Below are positions 8,226-17,131 of a DNA stretch of 64,000 bases, in pieces; the first letter of the stretch is position 1; each line of letters starts with the position of its first letter. Source of the stretch: Ramlibacter sp. (GTDB taxonomy: Bacteria > Pseudomonadota > Gammaproteobacteria > Burkholderiales > Burkholderiaceae_C). Location of the stretch: assembly GCA_019635435.1 (NCBI GenBank), contig JAHBZM010000001.1:124001-188000 (forward strand), given 5' to 3'. The position numbers and the translations under genes were made by a program. The notes below the pieces were generated by a model, which saw only the letters and a list, made by a program, of their open reading frames with translations, did no database searches and was not told the origin of the DNA.

Positions 8226-9533
8226 TCACTTGTAGTAGCCGGCCTTCGTCATCTGGCGTTCCGCCGCGTTCTGCGACGCCTTGAGGGCGGCCTCCACCGA
8301 GGTCTTGCCCGCCAGCGCCGCGCTCATCTGCTGGCCCACGGCAATGCCGATGGCCTGGAACTCGGGGATGGCCGCAAACTGCACGCCCACGTACGGGCTC
8401 TTGGGCAGCGTGCTGTCGTTGGGGTTGGCGCTGTCGATGGCGGCCTTCTCGGCGGCGGCAAACTTCGCGGCCTTGAGGAACTCGGGGTTGGCGTAAGTGC
8501 TCTTGCGGGTGCCGGTGGGCACCGTGCCCCAGCCATTGGTCTTGCCCACCAGTTCAATGTATTCCCTGGAGGTGGCCCAGCTGATGAACTTCTGCGCCTC
8601 GGCGGCTTTCTTGGAGCCCGAGGGGATGGCCAGGGCCCAGGCCCAGAGCCAGTTGGCGCCCTTGGGGGTCACGGCCACCGGGGCCTGCGCAAAGGCCACC
8701 TTGTCGGCCACCTTGGACTGCTTGGGGTCGCTGATGAAACTGGCCGCGATGGTGGCGTCCACCCACATGCCGCACTTGCCGGCGTTGAACAGGGCCAGGA
8801 TTTCATTGAAGCTGTTGGCCGAGGAGCCGGGCGGGCCGTACTTGCCGAGCAGGTCCACGTAGAAATGGATGGCGTCCTTCCAGGGCTGGGACTCGAGCTG
8901 CGGCTTCCAGGCCATGTCAAACCACTGGCCGCCGTAGGTGTTGACCAGCGTCGTGATGAAGGCCATGTTGTCGCCCCAGCCCGGCTTGCCGCGCAGGCAG
9001 ATGCCATAGATGCCGGCCTTGGGGTTGTGAATCTTGGCCGCGAAGTCCTTGACCTGCGCCCAGGTCGGGTGGTCGCCCAGCTGCACGCCGGCCTTGTCGG
9101 CCAGGTCCTTGCGGTACATCAGCATGGAGCTTTCGCCGTAGAACGGGGCCGCATAGAGCTTGCCGTCCACCGACAGGCCATTGCGCATGGCCGGCAGCAG
9201 GTCGTCCACGTCGTACGCGGCGCCGGGCTGCAGGGCCTGCAGCCAGCCCTTCTTGCCCCAGATGGGCGTTTCGTACATGCCGATGGTCATGATGTCGAAC
9301 TGGCCGCCCTTGGTGGCGATGTCGGTCGTCACGCGCTGGCGCAGCACGCCTTCCTCCAGCGTGACCCACTTGAGCTTGATGTCGGGGTGGGCCTTCTCGA
9401 ACTCGGGGCTGAGTTTCTGCATCTCGATCATGTGGCCGTTGTTCACGGTGGCAATGACCAGCTCGGTGGCGGCATGGCTGGCACCCGCCAGGCCCAGCGC
9501 GGCGGCCAGCGCCAGGATCGCTCTGAATTTCAT
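8226..9533 (-). CDS. smoE: Polyol ABC transporter periplasmic binding protein
   Basis: A 435-residue extracellular solute-binding protein of the CUT1 class. A signal peptide (basic start, hydrophobic core, then ASHA) is probably cut before ATELVIATVNN. Tryptophan- and tyrosine-rich stretches such as NWLWAWALAIPSGSKK and the C-terminal KASQNAAERQMTKAGYYK resemble SmoE/mannitol-binding proteins. It is the first gene of the polyol operon and has a strong ribosome site (AGGAGA) at the right distance. Ligand preference (sorbitol, mannitol or arabinitol) is inferred from the dehydrogenases in the operon. Confidence 0.92.
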   Translation of the reverse strand: MKFRAILALAAALGLAGASHAATELVIATVNNGHMIEMQKLSPEFEKAHPDIKLKWVTLEEGVLRQRVTTDIATKGGQFDIMTIGMYETPIWGKKGWLQALQPGAAYDVDDLLPAMRNGLSVDGKLYAAPFYGESSMLMYRKDLADKAGVQLGDHPTWAQVKDFAAKIHNPKAGIYGICLRGKPGWGDNMAFITTLVNTYGGQWFDMAWKPQLESQPWKDAIHFYVDLLGKYGPPGSSANSFNEILALFNAGKCGMWVDATIAASFISDPKQSKVADKVAFAQAPVAVTPKGANWLWAWALAIPSGSKKAAEAQKFISWATSREYIELVGKTNGWGTVPTGTRKSTYANPEFLKAAKFAAAEKAAIDSANPNDSTLPKSPYVGVQFAAIPEFQAIGIAVGQQMSAALAGKTSVEAALKASQNAAERQMTKAGYYK

Positions 9534-9711
9534 GGGTTGTCTCCTGAATACCTGTGGTTGGGAACGGTGTGCAACGCTTCAACAGCACCGCGTCGACAGG
9601 CTGAACGATAGGCGTTCGTGGCGGCCGCATTGATACTCGCCGCGGCAGAACCTGTACTTTATTTCGCCACCAAGGCAGGGGTTTCACCAATTTTGAAGCA
9701 GAGCGTATACC

Positions 9712-9742
9712 CGCCCGGGGGCTCCTGGCGCGCCCCCGGGCG
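9712..9742. terminator. Strong GC hairpin, terminator-like
   Basis: An 11-bp perfect stem (CGCCCGGGGGC with GCCCCCGGGCG) closes a nine-base loop between the hydrolase gene and the polyol operon. A short T-run follows on the plus strand only (9748-9752), so for the minus-strand hydrolase transcript it is not a textbook intrinsic terminator. It still separates the two units. Within the 278-base gap (9534-9811) I see nothing else beyond this hairpin, the repeat copy and the presumed operon promoter. Confidence 0.45.
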
Positions 9743-9747
9743 ACGCC

Positions 9748-9812
9748 TTTTTGCTATGCAATCAATAGCGTCCCGTGGCCGCCCAGCCTGGACTACAGCC
9801 TGATTGGGCACT
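9748..9812 (+). repeat. Dispersed repeat, copy B
   Basis: This is the same layout as copy A: TTGCTAT then ATAGCG, CGTGGCCGCC, CTGGACTACAG and ATTGGGC. It lies directly next to the GC hairpin and reaches the 3' end of the hydrolase gene. It shows the paired GCTAT/ATAGC arms better than copy A does. Confidence 0.65.
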
Positions 9813-10441
9813 TATTCGAGGGTTTTGAGCCAGTCCAGCACCGGTTTGACCGCGGCTTCGGGCGTGCCCTTGTGGTCGGCGCTGACCCCCACGTAGGCGC
9901 TGCCCGGGTGGGGCGGTGCCTTGGCATAGGCAAAGGCCTCGCCTTGGGCAAACAGCGGGTCTTGCTCGCCAATCACCCAGATCGCGGGAATGTGCTGGCG
10001 CATCTTCGCGGCAATGGCCGGCAACTCGGGCAGGCCCGGCGACTTGGCCAGCGGCGCGATGGCCACCACGGCGTCGGGCTCGCCGGTGGCGCCGGCGTAG
10101 GCCAGCGCGGCATTGGCGCCATGGCCCTGGCCCAGCACCACGATGCGGCGCACGCCATCGCGGCGCAGGTTCCTGACCAGCCGGCCCAGTTCCTGCAACG
10201 CGGCGGCCGCGTCCTTGTCGTTGTGGCGCGCCCTGGACCAGGGCATCTCGGGCGCGCGAGGAGCGCAGGCGGGCTGCAGCTTGCGCCCGAGCCCGGCCAT
10301 GGCCTGGGGGCTGCTGCCCGCGTCGTGCAGCAGCAGGACCACGCAGTCCCTGGATTCGGTCTGCGCCAGCAGCGAACCCGACAGCACAAGGGCCACCAGC
10401 CCCGCCAGGAAGCGGCCCATGCCGCGTGCGTTGATGCCCAT
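9812..10441 (-). CDS. Secreted alpha/beta-hydrolase-like protein without nucleophile
   Basis: A 209-residue protein with an N-terminal signal peptide (hydrophobic stretch ending near LLAQTES) and an alpha/beta-hydrolase layout: VVLLLHDAG oxyanion region, VVLGQGHGANAALAYAG elbow, VIGEQDPLF acid loop and SADHKG near the end. The elbow, normally GxSxG, reads G-Q-G-H-G (residues 104-108), so Gly replaces the catalytic Ser. Either it is not a hydrolase or it belongs to the DUF3530-like group, which I recall as also lacking the Ser. The ATG at 10441 has a good GAGGAG site. Function unknown. Confidence 0.72.
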   Translation of the reverse strand: MGINARGMGRFLAGLVALVLSGSLLAQTESRDCVVLLLHDAGSSPQAMAGLGRKLQPACAPRAPEMPWSRARHNDKDAAAALQELGRLVRNLRRDGVRRIVVLGQGHGANAALAYAGATGEPDAVVAIAPLAKSPGLPELPAIAAKMRQHIPAIWVIGEQDPLFAQGEAFAYAKAPPHPGSAYVGVSADHKGTPEAAVKPVLDWLKTLE

Positions 10442-10498
10442 CGTCGTGCTCCTCGTTTCGCACCCATGATGGCAGCGCCGCCCCCGGCGGCAACCCGT

Positions 10499-11170
10499 TC
10501 AGACCCTGATACGCCGCCCCAGCGCCGAGGGCCGCGCGGCGAGGAACCGCTGCAGCTGCGCGGGGTAGTCCGGCGCCACGGCCCCGCGCACCGAGCGGCG
10601 TTGCGCCAGCGTGGCGCGCCAGGCCTGCAGCCGGGGCAGCGCGTCCAGCCAGCCGCCCTCGCCCGCGGCCTCGAACGCGTCGAGGTAGCGGAACACCGGG
10701 GCCCACGCGGCATCGACCAGGCTGAAGGCCGCCCCTGCGAACAGCGGTCCTTCTGCCGACAGCGCGGGCTCCAGCCGCTCGAACTGCGCGCGCAGCGCGG
10801 CGCGCCTGGCGGCCAGCGCCTGGGCATCGGGCGCGTTGTAGAAGGCGGCGATGGTGCTGAGCACGGCCGAGGCAAACTCGACCCAGCCGCGGTGCTGCGC
10901 GCGCGGCAGGGCCGCCTCGGGGTGCAGGCGCGGCTCAAACATCTCGTCCAGGTACTCGCAGATCACGGCCGATTCAAAAACCGGCTCGTCCCCCACCAGC
11001 AGCACCGGCGTCTTGCCCAGGGGCGAGACGGCGGTGAACCAGCCCGGCTTGTGGCTCAGGTCCACGTCGCGCCGTTCATGGGCCACCCCTTTTTCGGCGA
11101 GCACGATGGCCGCGCGCTGCACATAGGGGCACAGCGCGTGGCTGACCAGGGTCAATGGCGGCAGGCCCAT
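10499..11170 (-). CDS. Glutathione S-transferase family protein
   Basis: This 223-residue cytosolic protein has an N-terminal thioredoxin-like domain (LVSHALCPYVQRAAIVLAEKG, the cis-Pro in KTPVLL, and ESAVICEYLDE contacting the glutathione gamma-glutamyl group) and an all-helical C-terminal domain. The CPYVQR start is typical of omega/zeta-like bacterial transferases with a possible active-site Cys. It lies three bases after the partner GST gene and is probably co-transcribed with it. The physiological substrate is unknown. Confidence 0.88.
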   Translation of the reverse strand: MGLPPLTLVSHALCPYVQRAAIVLAEKGVAHERRDVDLSHKPGWFTAVSPLGKTPVLLVGDEPVFESAVICEYLDEMFEPRLHPEAALPRAQHRGWVEFASAVLSTIAAFYNAPDAQALAARRAALRAQFERLEPALSAEGPLFAGAAFSLVDAAWAPVFRYLDAFEAAGEGGWLDALPRLQAWRATLAQRRSVRGAVAPDYPAQLQRFLAARPSALGRRIRV

Positions 11171-11173
11171 GGC

Positions 11174-11788
11174 TCAGCCCTTCGCCAGGCCTTCGGCCAC
11201 CAGCGCGGCATGCACCGCCGGACGGGCCGCGACGCGCTGTATCCAGGCCGTCAGGGCCGGCCAGGCTTTCAGGCTCATGCCCAGCATGGGCGCCCAGTTG
11301 ACGATGGCAAAGGCATAGGCGTCGGCCACGGTGAAGGCCTCGCCGGCCACATGGGCCGTGCGGGCCAGCCGCGCGTCGAGTTCGCCCAGGCGCAGCGCGA
11401 TCTTGTCCTTGCAGGCCTGGCGCGTGGACTCGGCGGTCTCCTTGTGCCACAGCCAGGGGCTGAACACCTTGTGCAGCTCGCTGGACACAAAGGTCAGCCA
11501 CTGCACCACCTCGAAGCGCGCCATGCTGCCGGCCGCCGGCAGCAGCGCGCCGCGCGGGTCCAGGTCGCCCAGGTACTGCAGCAGGGCCGCCACCTCGGTG
11601 TGGCGCGAGCCGTCCTGCAGCTCGAGCAGCGGCACATAGCCGCGCGGGTTGATGGCCAGGTAGTCGGCGCCGCCGTCCAGCTGGTGCGTGGCCAGGTCCA
11701 CCTTGACCAGGTCGGGGGACAGGCCGGCCTCGCGGGCCGCGATATGGACGGCGAGCGAGCAGGCGCCGGGTGCGTAATAAAGCTTCAT
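11174..11788 (-). CDS. Beta-class glutathione S-transferase
   Basis: A 204-residue protein that starts MKLYYAPGACSLAVHIAARE, the hallmark of bacterial beta-class GSTs, in which the Cys in the GACS segment contacts glutathione. NPRGYVPLLEL provides the cis-Pro, TEVAALLQYLGDL the glutathione Glu/Ser contacts, and FTVADAYAFAIVNW the conserved helix of the C-terminal domain. The ATG at 11788 is preceded by AAGGA. It is divergent from a LysR gene with only 69 bases between, so that regulator probably controls the GST pair. Confidence 0.9.
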   Translation of the reverse strand: MKLYYAPGACSLAVHIAAREAGLSPDLVKVDLATHQLDGGADYLAINPRGYVPLLELQDGSRHTEVAALLQYLGDLDPRGALLPAAGSMARFEVVQWLTFVSSELHKVFSPWLWHKETAESTRQACKDKIALRLGELDARLARTAHVAGEAFTVADAYAFAIVNWAPMLGMSLKAWPALTAWIQRVAARPAVHAALVAEGLAKG

Positions 11789-11827
11789 CTGAAAAGTCCT
11801 TTGAGTTGCGGAGGACTGGAATGTAGG

Positions 11828-11843
11828 ATTGCAGCGTCGCAAT
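11828..11843. promoter_or_regulatory. LysR-type binding palindrome
   Basis: ATTGC, six bases and GCAAT form an inverted repeat containing the T-N11-A pattern of LysR-type binding sites. It is centred in the 69-base divergent space between the GST pair and the LysR gene. Binding is inferred. Confidence 0.55.
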
Positions 11844-11857
11844 GAAAATAGGCAAGC

Positions 11858-12757
11858 ATGAAAACTGTCATTGCAAATCCGCAATACCAGCTGGCCGCTT
11901 CCGACCTTGAAATCCTGCTGGCGCTGGTGCGTGGCAAGACCCTGGCGGAAGCCGGCGCGCGGCTGGGCGCGGACGCCTCCACCGTGTTCCGCGCGGTGCA
12001 GCGGATCGAGAAGCACCTGGGCCAGCGCCTGTTCGAGCGGTCGCGCCGGGGCTACCTGCCGTCAGACGCCATGCTGGCCATGGCGAGCCACGCCGAGCGC
12101 ATCGAGGCCGAACTGGAAGCCGCGCGCGCCGCCGCCCGCGGCCCGGCGGACCCGGTGTCGGGCCGGGTGCGGCTGACCACCACCGACTCGGTGCTGCGTG
12201 GCGTGGTGCTGCCGGTGCTGCCCGCGCTGGCGCGCGAGCACCCGCTGCTGCAGCTGGAACTGCGCAGCACCAACGAGGTGCTGAGCCTGACCCGGCGCGA
12301 CGCCGACCTGGCGCTGCGCGCGGTCAGCCCCACGCAAAAGCCGCCGGACCACCTGATCGGGCGGCCCCTGGGCACGCTGCGCTTCGTGGCCTGCGCCGCG
12401 CGGGCCCTGCCGCCCAGGCAGCGGCGCCTGCCGCTGGAGCAGCAGGACTGGGTGGCGCCCGACGAAGCCATGCCCGAGCACCCCTCGGTGCGCTGGCGCC
12501 GCAAGGCGCTGCCGCGCGTCACGCCGCGCCACCTGGTGGACGGCATCGTGGGCGTGGCCGACGCGCTGCAATGCGGCCTGGGCGTGGGCGTGCTGCCGCT
12601 GTTCATGCTGGCGCAGGTGCCGTCGCTGGTGGCCCTGAGCGAGCCGCTGGCCGACTGCGAATCGCAGCTGTGGCTGCTGGCGCACCCCGAGTCGCGGCAC
12701 CTGCGCCGCATTGCCACGGTCTACCAGCACCTGGCGGCCACCATCCGCCTGCCCTGA
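11858..12757 (+). CDS. LysR-family transcriptional regulator
   Basis: A 299-residue LysR-type regulator. The N-terminal winged HTH is clear (LEILLALVRGKTLAEAGARLGADASTVFRAVQRIEKHLGQRLFER in register). The following effector domain begins GRVRLTTTDSVLRGVVLPVLPAL and includes GVGVLPLFML. The HTH has A-D-A-S-T-V-F-R at the recognition helix, slightly unusual but in frame. Its position, divergent from the two glutathione S-transferase genes with a shared palindrome, suggests it controls them. The effector is unknown. Confidence 0.9.
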   Translation: MKTVIANPQYQLAASDLEILLALVRGKTLAEAGARLGADASTVFRAVQRIEKHLGQRLFERSRRGYLPSDAMLAMASHAERIEAELEAARAAARGPADPVSGRVRLTTTDSVLRGVVLPVLPALAREHPLLQLELRSTNEVLSLTRRDADLALRAVSPTQKPPDHLIGRPLGTLRFVACAARALPPRQRRLPLEQQDWVAPDEAMPEHPSVRWRRKALPRVTPRHLVDGIVGVADALQCGLGVGVLPLFMLAQVPSLVALSEPLADCESQLWLLAHPESRHLRRIATVYQHLAATIRLP

Positions 12758-12783
12758 AGCAGGTGGGCGGGTAGACTCGCTGA

Positions 12784-13005
12784 ATGTCCCCCGAGGCCGC
12801 TCCCGACCCGTCCCGCTGCCCGCTGTGCGGCGAGCCCAACCAGTGCGCCATGGAGCTGGAACGCAGCACCGGCGTGGCGCAGGGCCCCTGCTGGTGCACC
12901 CAGGTGGACTTTGCGCCGGCCCTGCTGGCCCGCGTGCCCGAAGCCGCCCGGCGGCAAGCCTGCATCTGCCGGCGCTGCGCCACCGCCGCACCCGACACCC
13001 CATGA
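12784..13005 (+). CDS. Cysteine-rich CWC family protein
   Basis: This 73-residue protein has the CWC-family pattern: CPLCGEPNQCAME, then CWCTQVDF, then CICRRCA near the end. The Cys pairs suggest metal binding. The family is small, common in proteobacteria and without known function. Its stop overlaps the ATG of the next gene by four bases (ATGA), so it is translationally coupled to the transporter downstream. Confidence 0.82.
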   Translation: MSPEAAPDPSRCPLCGEPNQCAMELERSTGVAQGPCWCTQVDFAPALLARVPEAARRQACICRRCATAAPDTP

Positions 13006-14471
13006 ACCCCGAGGCGACGATCGGCGCGCTGCGCGCCCGCTACGGCGAGCGCTACCGCTGGCTGCTGCTGATGTCGGTGATGGTCGGCACCATGGCCTCG
13101 ATCATGTCGTCCACCATCGTCAATGTGGCGATTCCCGACATGAGCCACCACTTCGTGCTGGACCAGTCGCGGGCCCAGTGGGTCAGCTCGGGCTTCATGG
13201 TGGCCATGACCGTGTCGATGCTGACCACGCCCTGGCTGCTGGCGCGCTACGGCTACCGCCGCACCTACGTGGGCACCATGCTGCTGCTGATGGGCGGCGG
13301 CATCGTGGGCGGGCTGGCCAGCGTGTACCCGCTGGTGCTGGCGGCGCGCGTGGCCGAAGGCCTGGCGGCCGGCGTGGTGCAGCCGATCCCCGCCATCATC
13401 ATGCTGCGCGCCTTCGAGCCGCGCGAGCAGGGCCGCGCAAGCGGGCTGTTCGGCATGGGCGTGGTGCTGGCGCCGGCCATTGGCCCCAGCATTGGCGGGG
13501 TGCTGGTGGACTGGTTTGGCTGGCGCTCGATCTTCTTCATGGTGGTGCCGTTCTGCCTGCTGTCGATCTGGCTGGCGCGCAAGTTCGTGCCGGTGAGCGC
13601 GCCCGGCGGGCTGGCCGCCGAGGGCGGGCCGTCACTGGACTGGCGCGGCCTGCTGCTGGGCGGGGTGGGCACGCTGTGCCTGCTCAACGGCCTGGTGCAG
13701 CTGCACGGCAACTCACGGGCGGTGGCCGCGGCGCTGCTGGTGGCCGCGCTCGTCGCGCTGGTGGCCTTTGTCTGGTGGCAAAAGCGCGCGGCCGCCTCGG
13801 GCCGCGAACCCCTGATGAACCTGGCGCTGTTTCGCTACCGCACCTTCGCCATGGGCAGCATCGTGGCCTTCATCTATGGCACGGCGCTGTTTGGCTCCAC
13901 CTACCTGCTGCCGGTGTACATGCAGCTGGGGCTCAAGCTGTCGGCCTCGCATGTGGGCACCATCCTGTTGCCGGCGGGGCTGGTGCTGGCCGCCACCATT
14001 GCCATCGTGGGCCGGCTGACCAACCGCCTGCCCACCTGGGTGCTGGTGAGCACCGGGCTGGCGCTGCTCACCGCCTCGTTCGCGCTGATGCCCACCGTGG
14101 GCCTGGGCACGGCGCTGTGGGTGCTGGTGGCCTGGGCCGTGCTGGGACGCATCGGGCTGGGCTTCATACTGCCGTCGCTCAACCTGGGCTCCATGCGGCC
14201 GCTGGACAATGCGCTGATTCCGCATGGCGCCAGTGCCATCAATTTCCTGCGCATGCTGGGCGGCGCCGCGGGCGTCAACCTGTGCGCCATCGTGCTGGAG
14301 TGGCGCATTGCCGCGCATGGCGACTCGCTGGCCAATCCGGACACCAGCCTGGCGCGGCTCGCCGCGTTCAACGAGTCGTTCATGTTCCTGGCCGCGCTGT
14401 GCGCGCTGGCCATGGTGGCGGCCTCGCAGCTGCGCGACGCGCCGCGCGCCACCGGACCCGCGGACGCATAG
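13002..14471 (+). CDS. DHA2-type MFS multidrug exporter
   Basis: A 489-residue inner-membrane protein with about 14 hydrophobic segments, as expected for the DHA2 (EmrB/QacA) drug:H+ antiporters. After the first helix (STIVNVAIPDM, the family's motif D1 region) come QWVSSGFMVAMTVS, RYGYRRTYVG (motif A) and GPSIGGVLVDWFGWRSIFF (motif C). It probably exports toxic compounds with no EmrA partner gene next to it. The ATG at 13002 overlaps the CWC gene stop. Confidence 0.9.
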   Translation: MNPEATIGALRARYGERYRWLLLMSVMVGTMASIMSSTIVNVAIPDMSHHFVLDQSRAQWVSSGFMVAMTVSMLTTPWLLARYGYRRTYVGTMLLLMGGGIVGGLASVYPLVLAARVAEGLAAGVVQPIPAIIMLRAFEPREQGRASGLFGMGVVLAPAIGPSIGGVLVDWFGWRSIFFMVVPFCLLSIWLARKFVPVSAPGGLAAEGGPSLDWRGLLLGGVGTLCLLNGLVQLHGNSRAVAAALLVAALVALVAFVWWQKRAAASGREPLMNLALFRYRTFAMGSIVAFIYGTALFGSTYLLPVYMQLGLKLSASHVGTILLPAGLVLAATIAIVGRLTNRLPTWVLVSTGLALLTASFALMPTVGLGTALWVLVAWAVLGRIGLGFILPSLNLGSMRPLDNALIPHGASAINFLRMLGGAAGVNLCAIVLEWRIAAHGDSLANPDTSLARLAAFNESFMFLAALCALAMVAASQLRDAPRATGPADA

Positions 14472-14474
14472 CCC

Positions 14475-15242
14475 ATGTGCCAGCTCCTTGGAATGAACTG
14501 CAACACGCCCACCGACGTGATGTTCAGCTTTGCCGGGTTCGCGCAGCGCGGCGGCCGCACTGACCACCATGCCGACGGCTGGGGCATCGCCTTCTTCGAG
14601 GACAAGGGGCTGCGCCATTTTGTGGACCACCTGCCGGCCTGTGATTCGCCGGTGGCGGAGCTGATCCGCCGCTACCCGATCCGCAGCCGCAACGTCATTG
14701 CCCACATCCGCAAGGCCACGCAGGGCGCGGTGAACCTGCAGAACTGCCACCCGTTCGTGCGCGAGCTGTGGGGCCGCTACTGGGTGTTCGCGCACAACGG
14801 CGACGTGCCCGGCTTCCAGCCACGGCTGCACGGGGGGTTCCGCCCCGTGGGCAACACCGACAGCGAGCGCGCGTTCTGCTGGTTGATGCAGGAACTGGCC
14901 AAGTCCCATGCCAGCGTGCCCAGCGTGGCCGAACTCACGCTCACGCTGCGCGAACTGGCACCGCAGGTGGCCCGCCACGGCACCTTCAATTTCATGCTGT
15001 CCAACGGCGAGGCGCTGTGGGCCCATGCCTCCACCCACCTGCACTATGTGGAGCGCCGGCACCCCTTCACCCATGCCCAGCTGGCCGACGAGGACCTGAG
15101 CATCGACTTCGCGCTGGCCACCACGCCGCAGGACAGGGTGGCCGTGGTGGTGACCACCCCGCTGACCACCAACGAGAACTGGACCACCTTCCGTCCCGGC
15201 GAACTCAGGGTGTTCGTGGACGGCGCGTCCATCGGGCCCTGA
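14475..15242 (+). CDS. yafJ: Class II glutamine amidotransferase, YafJ type
   Basis: A 255-residue protein that starts MCQLLGMNCN, giving the N-terminal nucleophile Cys2 after methionine removal. GGRTDHHADGWGIAFF, RSRNVIAHIRKAT, NCHPFVRELWGRYWVFAHNGD and GNTDSERAFCWLM are the conserved glutaminase-domain segments of the GATase-II/YafJ family. The acceptor substrate of this stand-alone domain is not known. It starts three bases after the MFS gene stop and is probably in the same transcript. Its 3' end overlaps the convergent protease gene by 38 bases. Confidence 0.9.
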   Translation: MCQLLGMNCNTPTDVMFSFAGFAQRGGRTDHHADGWGIAFFEDKGLRHFVDHLPACDSPVAELIRRYPIRSRNVIAHIRKATQGAVNLQNCHPFVRELWGRYWVFAHNGDVPGFQPRLHGGFRPVGNTDSERAFCWLMQELAKSHASVPSVAELTLTLRELAPQVARHGTFNFMLSNGEALWAHASTHLHYVERRHPFTHAQLADEDLSIDFALATTPQDRVAVVVTTPLTTNENWTTFRPGELRVFVDGASIGP

Positions 15243-17073
15243 CGCCCGGCGCCCGCCGCGCCAGGCCCGCCGCCAGCAGCAACAGGCCCAGGCCCAGCAG
15301 CCCGGGCCAGCCGACCGCGCCGCCGCCCCCGGAGGCCGATGACGCGGGGGGCGGGGTCACGGCGCCGCTGCTGTTGACCAGCACCGTGTCCTGGCTGGCG
15401 CGCCCGAGGTTGTCGGTGACGCGCAGTTGAAAGCTGAAGCTTCCGGCCACCGCGGGCAGGACCAGGGTGGCCGTGACGGCATTGCTGCCCTGCAGCGTCA
15501 CGGCAGCCCCGCTCACCTGCGTCCAGAGATAGGACTGGATCGTCGCGCCCGGCGCCGCCGCGCTCGCCGCCCCGCTCAGCACCAGCGTGGCGCCGGGTTG
15601 CTGGGTGCCGGTCACGGCGATGTTGACCATGGGGCTGACGGCGGCATCCAGCGCGCCCGGCCCGTCGAGCAAACCGGCGCCGCAGGCGGAGGTCGTGCAG
15701 TTACAGGTGGCGGAGGTCCCGGTGCTGCTGCACTGGGCAAAGAACGGGCTGGACACATGGGGCCGCGCGCCCTGCTTCATCCGGCTCACGATCTGGGCCG
15801 GGCTCAGCGCGGGGTTGACCGACAGCATCAGCGCCGCGACGCCCGCGGCCAGCGGGGCCGAGAAACTGGTGCCGATCTTGTCGCCATAGGTGTCGATGAC
15901 CGGGCCACGCACGCCGGTGTTGTCCAGCGAATGCAGACCCAGCGTGCCATCGCCGCCCGGTGCCATCAGTGCCATGTTGGCGCCCACATTGGAGTAATTC
16001 ACCTTGAGCCCGTCGGCCCGCACGGCGCCCACGGCCAGCACGTTGCGGCAGTCGGCCGGGCGGCGCAGCACGCTGCCCTCGTTGCCCGCCGCCACCACCA
16101 GCAGCGAGCCGGCCGCCGTGATCTCGTCGATCACGTTCTGGTAGCTGGCCGTGCAGGGGCTGTCGCCCCCGAAACTCAGGTTGATGATGCGCGCCGGATT
16201 GGCGTTGGCCGGCACGCCCGCCACCGGCAGGCCGGCGGCCCAGCGCATGCCGTCGAGGATGTCGCTGAGAAACGCGCCGCATTTGCCCGACACGCGCACC
16301 GGCAGCACACGCGCGCCCCAGCTCACGCCCGCCACCCCGGTGGCGTTGTTGGTGAGCGCGCCGATCTGCCCCGCAATGAAGGTGCCATGCCAGGAGCTGT
16401 TCTCGGCCGTGCAGCCGGCGAACAGGCCGCTGCTGGATTCCGCGGTGGTGACCCAGTCGCCGGGGTCGCTCGGGTCGGCGTCGCGGCCGTCGCCGTCGTT
16501 GGCGAACTCCACCTCGCTGACAAAGTCATAGCCCGGCACCAGCTTGCCCGCGAGATCGGGGTGCGAGGGCCGGATGCCGGTGTCGAGCACGGCCACGGTC
16601 ACGTTGGTGCCGGTGCTGCGGTCCCAGGCCGCCGGCATGTTCAGGGGCGACTTGTTGACGGCTGGCGCCTGCAGGTGCCATTGGCGCGAGGCGAACAGCG
16701 GGTCGTTGGGCACGGCCTGCCGCTTGATCAGCACATCGGGCTCGACCGACTCGACGTCCGGGTTGTAGCGCATGCGCTGCGCCAGGGTGTCCAGCGCCGC
16801 GCCCTGCAGCGGCTGGTTGAACTGGATCACGTGGTAGGCCCCGCTGATCTGGCGTGACGCGCGCATGGCCACGCCCGACGACTGGGCCACCGCGCTGATG
16901 CGTTCACGCGCCGACTGCGGCGCCTCGCGGCCCGCGGCCGCCGGCACGGCCTTGAGCTGGACGATCAGGCCACGCGCCAGCGGCGCGGTCTGCCCCCAGG
17001 CCTGGCCGGCCAGGCACAGCAGGCTGCAGACCGTCAGGCCGGTGGACACCAGGAAGCGGGATAAGGGATTCAT
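15205..17073 (-). CDS. Secreted S8 serine protease with GlyGly-CTERM-like tail
   Basis: A 622-residue subtilase. A signal peptide (about residues 1-27, ending GQAWGQ) is followed by an inhibitor-like propeptide, then the catalytic triad Asp164 (VAVLDTGI), His229 (SSWHGTFIAG) and Ser403 (GTSFSAPLAAG). Residues about 485-568 form an Ig/PKD-like domain. The C-terminus has GGGG (582-585), a hydrophobic helix and an Arg-rich end, the layout of a GlyGly-CTERM sorting signal that rhombosortase cuts before type II secretion. The divergent neighbour is just such a rhomboid. Start chosen at the ATG of 17073, which gives the signal peptide. Confidence 0.9.
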   Translation of the reverse strand: MNPLSRFLVSTGLTVCSLLCLAGQAWGQTAPLARGLIVQLKAVPAAAGREAPQSARERISAVAQSSGVAMRASRQISGAYHVIQFNQPLQGAALDTLAQRMRYNPDVESVEPDVLIKRQAVPNDPLFASRQWHLQAPAVNKSPLNMPAAWDRSTGTNVTVAVLDTGIRPSHPDLAGKLVPGYDFVSEVEFANDGDGRDADPSDPGDWVTTAESSSGLFAGCTAENSSWHGTFIAGQIGALTNNATGVAGVSWGARVLPVRVSGKCGAFLSDILDGMRWAAGLPVAGVPANANPARIINLSFGGDSPCTASYQNVIDEITAAGSLLVVAAGNEGSVLRRPADCRNVLAVGAVRADGLKVNYSNVGANMALMAPGGDGTLGLHSLDNTGVRGPVIDTYGDKIGTSFSAPLAAGVAALMLSVNPALSPAQIVSRMKQGARPHVSSPFFAQCSSTGTSATCNCTTSACGAGLLDGPGALDAAVSPMVNIAVTGTQQPGATLVLSGAASAAAPGATIQSYLWTQVSGAAVTLQGSNAVTATLVLPAVAGSFSFQLRVTDNLGRASQDTVLVNSSGAVTPPPASSASGGGGAVGWPGLLGLGLLLLAAGLARRAPGVRARWTRRPRTP

Positions 17074-17131
17074 GCCTGCTTTTGTAGCACACGCTTGTAC
17101 CTGGCCCGTGAAGCCGGGGCCAGAATGCGGC

